From positions 23,470 through 87,469 of the forward strand of contig CAUJCT010000031.1 in assembly GCA_963169345.1 (NCBI GenBank): a stretch of DNA of 64,000 nucleotides. Reading direction: 5' to 3'. The notes under the pieces are model-generated. The model had not been told where the DNA came from. It saw only the letters and a list, made by a program, of their open reading frames with translations, and made no database searches. A program made the translations under genes and the position numbers. Positions within the stretch are counted from its first letter, which is position 1, and the number at the start of each line of letters is the position of its first letter. Source of the stretch: Bacteroidota bacterium (GTDB lineage Bacteria; Bacteroidota; Bacteroidia; NS11-12g; UBA955). Below, in pieces: positions 54,684 to 61,462 of this stretch.

Positions 54684-54703
54684 AGCAGTTTCGAATGACT
54701 GCT
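54684..54703 (-). promoter_or_regulatory. Candidate SOS operator upstream of umuD
   Basis: AGCAGT (54684-54689) and ACTGCT (54698-54703) are perfect inverted arms with an 8-bp spacer, 26-45 bp before the umuD start. They would overlap the -33 region of a promoter whose -7 is TATTCTTG (one mismatch, near 54665-54672, reverse strand). A LexA-type repressor could bind here; the LexA motif of this organism is unknown to me. Confidence 0.45.
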
Positions 54704-54779
54704 ACTTTAGTACAAATGAAGCGAAATTTTGTTGAAGAAAAAAGTCGAAATTATTTCTTCAAGGTATTGTCAAAAGACA

Positions 54780-56909
54780 CTAATTCACGCTCAGGAATCC
54801 GAGAGCGTAATATGTTTCGGCAATCAGTTCGAGTATGTAAGTGCCCGGTCCTGCGGATAGTTCGAGATGTTCTTTTACGAATGTATCATAACTAACTTCG
54901 AGGATGACCTTGCCGGTCATGTCGGTGATGCGCAGTTTGGCATTTTGGAGCAAGTAAGGAGACTCAATATCTAATTGGCCATCGCTGGGGTTAGGACTGA
55001 TTTTTAAGTTATGAATTGAGTTTAAACGAGCAATTGAAACATTGTCTACGTTGTAACAGTCGGAAGTGTCAATACAGCCGCTGTCGCTTACTTCAACTGA
55101 ATAATTGCCAATGGCAGTTGCTTTAAAGTTGCGGTTGTTTTCACCGTTGATATAACTGTAGTTATTGCTGCAGTTCAACCATCTGAATGTACCTGTTGGA
55201 CTCACTGCACTCAGGTTTTTTCCGTTTTGTGTTACAGAAATATTGGTTTTAGGGATGTATAGATGAACTGTTAAGATACTGTCACAGCCCCTGTAATTGC
55301 TAAGAGTGTCTGAATAAGTTCCAGATTTGAAGAACTTTCTTTTTTTACCAGGACTTTGGTACATTCTGCAGGTTTGCACATTGATACTGGCAAATGATGG
55401 TTGAAGTATGGTGACGTGGTAAGTAATGACACTGTCGCAGAAAGAGACATTGGTCATCGTGTCAAGATAAGTACCTGACTGAGTCCAGGTATGTCTAAAG
55501 TCGGGACTGGTATAGCTCTTACATGCGCTGGCAGTAACAGTGGCGGTATTATTGAGTAATTGTGCTGTGACAGTTACAAAACTATCACAACCTGATTTTG
55601 TTTTAAGGGTATCGTTGTATTGACCGGATGCGGTGTAAACTCTTTTTCCACTCGGACTAGTCACCTGCTTACAGCCTTTTAAAGTCACCTGACTAGATTT
55701 ATTGGTATTAACTTTAAGCCGGATGTCGATGATGCTGTCGCAGTTTCGATAGTCAACTAAGGTGTCGAAATAATTACCTGTAGCAGTCAAAGTTCTTTTT
55801 CCGCTTGGGATGGTGTAGCTGTTGCAAACAACGGGGTAAATGGTATCTCTGTTGCCGCCGATTTTCAGGTAAACGGTAATGGTACTATCGCAATTGGCGT
55901 AATTTTTAATTTTCACGATATAAGTTCCGGATGATTTCCAGTAATTACTGCTTCCTGGAATTTGAAAACTGTCGCAGGCATGAGCAGAGAAAGCGAAAGA
56001 TGTAGGTTTGCGAATAGTCAGGTTGATGCTGAGAGCACTGTCGCAACCGAACCAGGTAGGTATGGTATCAACATAAGTTCCGGATTGGGTCCATGTAAAT
56101 TTTCTGCTTGGACTGAGGTATCTGTCGCAAACATCCACATTGATACTCACATTAGTGGCGGCTTTGAACAAAGTAACGCCTTTAACCCAGTTGGAGCCTG
56201 TTCCCGACAGAGCGAAATTTGTAAGAGTGCCATTATTGCCAAAGCCACTTTGGTCATTCAGTTTTTTCACTGATGGGTTGTTTTGGGCAATTTTACCCTG
56301 ATTGAATTTATAGTAGGCTCTCAGTCCGGATTGAGTGGCACATAATTCACTGTTCATGGAAGCCGAAATTTGGGATTCAGTTTTGCAGATATTCCAGATT
56401 TTTACTTCGTCAATTATTCCCTGATAGTACCTGTTATAGGTTAAATGTGCGCCAATATACAGGTTGTTGTTAGGCGTTTGAGAAATAGAGCCCGAGTATG
56501 ATAGAGAGTCGATTGCGACGCCATTCAGGTAGAGTCTCATTTTGTTTCCATCAAAAGTTCCGGCGACATGTTGCCAGGTATTGAGAGAGAGGACAGTGCC
56601 AGCAGTCGTTATTTCGTGCCAGGTGCCGTCACCAATAGCGAAATTGAGTTTACCTCCGGCTCCGCATCTGAGCATATAACCATAGTTGCTGGTATTGTAT
56701 TCTTTTGCGATGATATTACCTTCATAGGCATTGGTTTTCCAGGCGGTGGGGTAGATCCAGGCTTCGAGGGTAATAAATTTACCACTAATTTGCAGAGAGG
56801 TATCGTTGCCACAGTCGACGTAATCATTGGTGCCGTCGAAGTCGAGAGCATTTTGGGCATTGAGGTTCAAGATGGTAAAAAGCAGCCATACGAGGTAGAT
56901 TCTTTTCAT
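54780..56909 (-). CDS. Secreted LamG protein with six Cys-containing repeats and T9SS domain
   Basis: A 709-aa protein from ATG 56909 with a signal peptide ending LNLNAQ. A LamG/Concanavalin A-like domain (~20-225) is followed by six tandem modules of about 48 residues (~235-530). Each has a cysteine, an SPS/SPG/IPS turn, a W/Y-SGTY-DT strand and a GCDS-type second cysteine before a hydrophobic strand. A short Ig-like segment and a T9SS type A domain (LKISPNPSDGQLDIE onward) end the protein. An upstream in-frame start at 56954 would wreck the signal peptide. LamG domains bind glycans, but the ligand is unknown. Confidence 0.85.
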   Translation of the reverse strand: MKRIYLVWLLFTILNLNAQNALDFDGTNDYVDCGNDTSLQISGKFITLEAWIYPTAWKTNAYEGNIIAKEYNTSNYGYMLRCGAGGKLNFAIGDGTWHEITTAGTVLSLNTWQHVAGTFDGNKMRLYLNGVAIDSLSYSGSISQTPNNNLYIGAHLTYNRYYQGIIDEVKIWNICKTESQISASMNSELCATQSGLRAYYKFNQGKIAQNNPSVKKLNDQSGFGNNGTLTNFALSGTGSNWVKGVTLFKAATNVSINVDVCDRYLSPSRKFTWTQSGTYVDTIPTWFGCDSALSINLTIRKPTSFAFSAHACDSFQIPGSSNYWKSSGTYIVKIKNYANCDSTITVYLKIGGNRDTIYPVVCNSYTIPSGKRTLTATGNYFDTLVDYRNCDSIIDIRLKVNTNKSSQVTLKGCKQVTSPSGKRVYTASGQYNDTLKTKSGCDSFVTVTAQLLNNTATVTASACKSYTSPDFRHTWTQSGTYLDTMTNVSFCDSVITYHVTILQPSFASINVQTCRMYQSPGKKRKFFKSGTYSDTLSNYRGCDSILTVHLYIPKTNISVTQNGKNLSAVSPTGTFRWLNCSNNYSYINGENNRNFKATAIGNYSVEVSDSGCIDTSDCYNVDNVSIARLNSIHNLKISPNPSDGQLDIESPYLLQNAKLRITDMTGKVILEVSYDTFVKEHLELSAGPGTYILELIAETYYALGFLSVN

Positions 56910-57000
56910 GTTGATGGAGGTTTGATGAGACAAACCATAGACAAATATAGTCATTTGATGGAATTTTGGAAGTGGGGGAGTGAAATTCTTGGGGGGATTA

Positions 57001-57660
57001 TTTTAAACCTAAACACCCTGCTAGGGTATCGGAAATTAAAAAAACTCCATCTTATCAATTTCCATTCAAAAAGTTTTATCTCCATTACACAAAAAATAGA
57101 TTGTGTTTCAGTGAAATGTGCTTGGAAATTTGGTTTGGAAATCGGATATGGATTTAATGGTTAGGAATTATTTTAAACCTAAACACCCTGCTAGGGTATT
57201 GGAAATTAAAAAAACTCCGTCTTATCAATTTCCATTCAAAAAGTTTTATCTCCTTTACACAAAAAATAGATTGTGTTTCAATAAAATGCGCTTGGAAATT
57301 TCGTTTAGAAATCGGATATGAATTTAATGGTTAGGAATTATTTTAAACCAAAACACCCTGCTAGGGTGTTGGAAATTAAAAAAACTCCGACTTATCAATT
57401 TCCGTTCACAAAATTTTCTGCATCCTCGGAAAGAAATTCATTTGGTTTCAGTGACATGCGCTTGGAAATTTCGTTTGGAAATCGGATATGGATTAATGGT
57501 TAGGGATTATTTTAATCGACAACACCCTGCTAGGGTATCGGAAATTAAAAAAACTCCATCTTATCAATTTCCGTTCACAAAATTTTCTGCATCCTCGGAA
57601 AGAAATTCATTTGGTTTCAGTGACATGCGCTTGGAAATTTGGTTTGGAAATCGGATATGG
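57001..57660. repeat. Tandem array of four ~170-bp units with palindromic core
   Basis: Units begin TTTTAAACCTAAACACCCTG (or a variant) at 57001, 57171, 57341 and 57510, so periods are 170, 170 and 169 bp. Each unit holds an ACCCTGCTAGGGT inverted repeat; in unit 3 it extends to AACACCCT / AGGGTGTT. The second half of the unit exists in two versions: units 1-2 share one (TTTTATCTCC...), units 3-4 the other (TTTTCTGCATCC...), giving an A-A-B-B order. Open frames crossing the units are not in phase with a 170-bp period and are probably not genes. Ordinary sequence flanks the array: about 90 bp after the LamG gene start and about 150 bp before acs. Confidence 0.9.
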
Positions 57661-57809
57661 GTGTTCAGTTTTTTTTACTTTGTTATTGCCCTCTCATTTT
57701 CTTTCAAATTTTACTTTTGAACTTCCGTTATTTTTATCCGAAATTCACGACCTGCTTAGGTTTGTTTTTCAGACTTGAGTTTTATATTTCAATTTATACC
57801 TTATAGAAC

Positions 57810-59708
57810 ATGGCAAATTTTAAAATTCAAAACAAGGCCGATTACGAACAGTCTTTTCAGGAGAGTGTCAACCAACCGGAAGCCTTCTGGAATAGCATTG
57901 CTGACAATTATACCTGGAGGAAAAAATGGGATAAAACCTTAGAGTGGAATTTTACCGATCCGGATGTTAAATGGTTCATCAACGGAAAATTGAATATTAC
58001 AGAGAATTGCCTGGACAGACATCTGGAGCAGAGAGGTAATAAGATTGCTTTGATATGGGAGCCTAACGACCCTAAAGAAATGTCAATTCGTTACACGTAT
58101 CGCGAGTTACACAGTCATGTTTGCCGTATGGCCAATGTGCTTAAGAAATTAGGCGTTACTAAAGGTGACAGAGTTTGTATTTATCTTCCAATGATTCCCG
58201 AATTGGCTTTTGCTGTTCTTGCATGTGCGCGACTGGGAGCTGTTCATTCAGTGGTTTTCGCTGGTTTTAGTGTCAACGCTTTAGCTGATAGAATTCAGGA
58301 TTCCGGATGTAAATTGGTTATAACTTCAGATGGCTTGAACAGAGGAGCTAAACAAATTCCCGTTAAATCGGTGGTGGATGAAGCCATTGCCAGTTGTCCT
58401 CTGGTTGAAAAAGTTTTGGTTGTGAATCGTCTTAACTGGCCAATTCAAATGAAAGATGGCAGAGATATTTGGTATCACGAAGCGCTTTCTCATGAAGGCG
58501 ACTCTTGTCAGGCAACAGAAATGGATAGTGAAGATCAATTGTTTATTCTATATACAAGTGGTAGTACAGGCAAGCCTAAAGGTGTTGTGCATACATGTGG
58601 TGGTTATATGGTCTATGTAGGTTACACGTTTCAGAATGTATTTCAGTATAATGAAAGTGATATTTATTGGTGTACAGCCGACATTGGTTGGATAACAGGA
58701 CATAGTTATATTTTGTATGGTCCATTGTTACAAGGCGCAACTACTCTTATGTTTGAAGGCGTCCCAACATTTCCTGATCCTGGTAGATTCTGGCAGGTCA
58801 TTGATAAACACAGTGTAAATTCATTTTATACTGCGCCAACTGCTATCCGCTCGCTCATGGCAAGTGGTGTCGATCATGTTCTTGCATATAGTCTGCATTC
58901 ATTGAAAGTATTAGGGTCTGTTGGTGAACCAATCAATGAAGAGGCCTGGCACTGGTACCACACCCACGTTGGAAAAGGAAGATGTCCTCTGGTAGATACC
59001 TGGTGGCAAACAGAAACCGGTGGCATCATGATCAGTGCTTTAGCGGGGATTTCTGATTTAAAACCTGCACATGCAGGACTGCCATTGCCAGGAATACAGA
59101 CTTTGTTGGTGGATAATGAGGGTAATGAAATTACAGGTGAGGGTGTTGAAGGATATTTGTGCATCAAATTTCCATGGCCTTCAATGATTAGAACTACTTA
59201 TGGCGATCATGAACGCTGCCGTCAAACCTATTTTTCAAACTATAAAAACCTTTACTTTACTGGTGATGGCGCCAGACGGGAAGAGGGAGGTATTTATAGA
59301 ATTATTGGAAGGGTAGATGACGTAATAAATGTTAGTGGGCACAGGTTTGGTACCGCAGAAATTGAGAATGCAATCAATCAAAATAAAAAAGTTGTTGAAA
59401 GTGCAGTTGTGGGATTCCCTCATGATATAAAGGGTCAGGGAATTTATGCCTATGTGATTTTAGGAGAAGGAGCAAGTAACGATAATCACACGAGAGATGA
59501 AATTGTAGAATCAGTCGTTGAGTACATTGGACGAATTGCAAAACCCGATAAAATTCAGTTTGTGAGTGGTTTGCCTAAAACCAGGAGTGGAAAGATTATG
59601 CGGAGAATTTTGAGAAAGATTGCAGAAGGAGATACCAGTTCACTTGGAGACACCAGCACATTACTCGACCCTCTGATAGTAGACGAAATAGCCAATGGCA
59701 GACTGTGA
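57810..59708 (+). CDS. acs: Acetyl-CoA synthetase
   Basis: A 632-aa enzyme of normal length. It contains the P-loop-like LYTSGSTGKPKGVVHT, the WWQTETGG adenylation motif, DVINVSGHRFGTAEIE, and the C-terminal KTRSGKIMRRILRKIAEGD with the catalytic lysine subject to acetylation. The HRFGT sequence replaces the more usual HRLGT or HRIST. It makes acetyl-CoA from acetate, ATP and CoA. A near-consensus TATATTTC lies at 57783-57790, but no clear promoter is seen; the 170-bp repeat array lies directly upstream. Confidence 0.95.
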   Translation: MANFKIQNKADYEQSFQESVNQPEAFWNSIADNYTWRKKWDKTLEWNFTDPDVKWFINGKLNITENCLDRHLEQRGNKIALIWEPNDPKEMSIRYTYRELHSHVCRMANVLKKLGVTKGDRVCIYLPMIPELAFAVLACARLGAVHSVVFAGFSVNALADRIQDSGCKLVITSDGLNRGAKQIPVKSVVDEAIASCPLVEKVLVVNRLNWPIQMKDGRDIWYHEALSHEGDSCQATEMDSEDQLFILYTSGSTGKPKGVVHTCGGYMVYVGYTFQNVFQYNESDIYWCTADIGWITGHSYILYGPLLQGATTLMFEGVPTFPDPGRFWQVIDKHSVNSFYTAPTAIRSLMASGVDHVLAYSLHSLKVLGSVGEPINEEAWHWYHTHVGKGRCPLVDTWWQTETGGIMISALAGISDLKPAHAGLPLPGIQTLLVDNEGNEITGEGVEGYLCIKFPWPSMIRTTYGDHERCRQTYFSNYKNLYFTGDGARREEGGIYRIIGRVDDVINVSGHRFGTAEIENAINQNKKVVESAVVGFPHDIKGQGIYAYVILGEGASNDNHTRDEIVESVVEYIGRIAKPDKIQFVSGLPKTRSGKIMRRILRKIAEGDTSSLGDTSTLLDPLIVDEIANGRL

Positions 59709-59930
59709 TGAGTCTACTACTGTTTTAATTGTAAAAATTTAGCCTTACAGAAGTTGAGGATCTTACTTTCAATTTTCTATTAATCGGTCAGTTTGTTTGA
59801 CTTTATTTTAACATTTTTATCGTCAATTAAGTTGACAAATAGAGTCAATTGTCAGTTATTCAGAGTGTTAAAATTTACTTAGTTTTAGCTTGGAATTAAT
59901 AACTTCGCCGATAGCAAAAGAGGAGCTATT
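59709..59930. other. Intergenic region between acs and the membrane AraC regulator
   Basis: About 220 bp. No terminator, promoter consensus, ORF or RNA gene is visible. Confidence 0.4.
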
Positions 59931-61163
59931 ATGGACGCATTTAATGTAGATATTGTATTCTTGTTTTCGGCATTTTTACTCATTTTAGTAGCTCTTTTAA
60001 AGATTGTTTATTTTGTAAAATTCAGGGCACTTGACTTTTATTTAATATTAGTCATGCTCAGTTTGCTGAATCTTGTCACCATTGTTTACCTTTCACTTAC
60101 AGGTAAATTGGCGGATTGGGCTTGTTATTACCGAACTGGTGGTTTGTCAAATTATATCATCGTACCAGCAACATTTTTAGTAACAAAGAAAGCATTGAAA
60201 GGTACTGATTTCAGATGGCGAGATTTATTGTACTTTATTCCAGCTTTCATCTATATCATAGATTTTAGTTCGTTTTTTTTACTTCCAACAGAGGCCAAAC
60301 GTCTGATTTTTCTGAAAGATATTCATGATAATGCAGTATTGGAGTACAGGCAAGCTGTTTTTTTTAAAGGTCGATTCCATTTTGTTTTTGTAAATGTTTA
60401 TGGAGTCTTTTTGGCCTTTTGGCAAATACTAATGATTTCCAGTCTTGTACGTAAGGGTGGACGCGCCTTTTATCACGAAAATAAGGGCATGATAATTTGG
60501 TTTTATGTCTGGGCTGCACTTATGATGTTTGTGAGTTTACCTGATTCCATTTATGCGGTGTTTGGTTATGAAAGTAATTTAAAACGTTTAACTTATGTCA
60601 TTCCATGTTTGATTGCATATCCAATTTTTCCAATAAGTTTATTTTTATCTCCTGCCTTATTATATGGCACGAAAGGAATTTGGGTTGAACCGATTAAAGA
60701 TGAAATAGAGGCAGTAGTTGTTTTTGATGAGATACAATTACAAGAGAATTTTCAGGGAAATGAAAGAGAAGAGAATAAACAATCAAATAGTGTAAAGAAA
60801 GTTTATTATAAAAGGGAAGATGCTGATAATTTAATCAGTAAAATTGATCAGTATATGAGCTCTAAAAAACCTTATTTGAATAGAGAGTATTCCATTCATA
60901 CAATGGCTGAAGATTTAGGCTTAAATGTAAGGCAGTTATCTTCTTTATTAAATGACTATAAAGGTATTTCATTTAAAGACTATGTCAATGGTTACAGAAT
61001 CGAAGAGTTTTTGCGCATTCATTTAAATAAAAGACATTCTGAAAAATTAACATTGGAAGGTTTGGCAATCAATTGTGGTTTTGCCAATAGGTTTACCTTT
61101 ATAAATGCGTTTAAGAAAATTAAGGGTAAAACCCCAAGCGATTATTTTGGAAAGGAACTTTAA
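59931..61163 (+). CDS. Membrane-bound AraC-family transcriptional regulator
   Basis: A 410-aa protein. Seven hydrophobic helices occupy residues ~8-245. A charged linker (~250-300) leads to a C-terminal AraC DNA-binding domain with two helix-turn-helix motifs: YSIHTMAEDLGLNVRQLSSLLNDYKGISFKDYVNGYRIEE and LTLEGLAINCGFANRFTFINAFKKIKGKTPSDYF. The seven-helix plus AraC layout is widespread in Bacteroidota; the membrane part presumably senses a signal at the cell envelope. Its targets are unknown, and acs upstream is a possibility only by position. Confidence 0.88.
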   Translation: MDAFNVDIVFLFSAFLLILVALLKIVYFVKFRALDFYLILVMLSLLNLVTIVYLSLTGKLADWACYYRTGGLSNYIIVPATFLVTKKALKGTDFRWRDLLYFIPAFIYIIDFSSFFLLPTEAKRLIFLKDIHDNAVLEYRQAVFFKGRFHFVFVNVYGVFLAFWQILMISSLVRKGGRAFYHENKGMIIWFYVWAALMMFVSLPDSIYAVFGYESNLKRLTYVIPCLIAYPIFPISLFLSPALLYGTKGIWVEPIKDEIEAVVVFDEIQLQENFQGNEREENKQSNSVKKVYYKREDADNLISKIDQYMSSKKPYLNREYSIHTMAEDLGLNVRQLSSLLNDYKGISFKDYVNGYRIEEFLRIHLNKRHSEKLTLEGLAINCGFANRFTFINAFKKIKGKTPSDYFGKEL

Positions 61164-61428
61164 TAGTGTTTTAAACTATAGAATTGAATATTGCTATAAA
61201 TAATTACTCTGTTGAAGAAATTTGTTTGGTTGTGTTAAATTTTACAGCTCATTGTCTGTTGAAAAATCTGCACCAATAGTCTCAAAATGCATTAATTTTA
61301 AAAATTTGTTTCTAATTAAATTCCATTTAATCAAGATGATAGGTTGAAGTATAGTTCAATTTAGTTAAATTTTCAGTTAACTCAACAAAGTAGTGGTTTT
61401 GTTTAACGATTGAACTTATTCCATGTTT
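61164..61428. other. Intergenic region upstream of the edge surface protein
   Basis: About 265 bp of AT-rich sequence with no ORF, RNA gene or terminator visible. Confidence 0.4.
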
Positions 61429-61436
61429 TAAATTTG
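61429..61436 (+). promoter_or_regulatory. TAnnTTTG promoter of the edge surface protein
   Basis: TAAATTTG lies 26 bp before ATG 61463. A TTG 16 bp upstream (61410-61412) is a weak -33 candidate. Confidence 0.55.
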
Positions 61437-61462
61437 CCTCTCAATTTCCGTTTTAAGTATTT

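Noticed and set aside
57118..57720. Three overlapping open frames of 61-92 codons running through the 170-bp repeat
   Set aside because: The repeat period (170/169 bp) is not a multiple of three, the frames are copies of repeat sequence, and none has a promoter or signal; they are by-products of the array.
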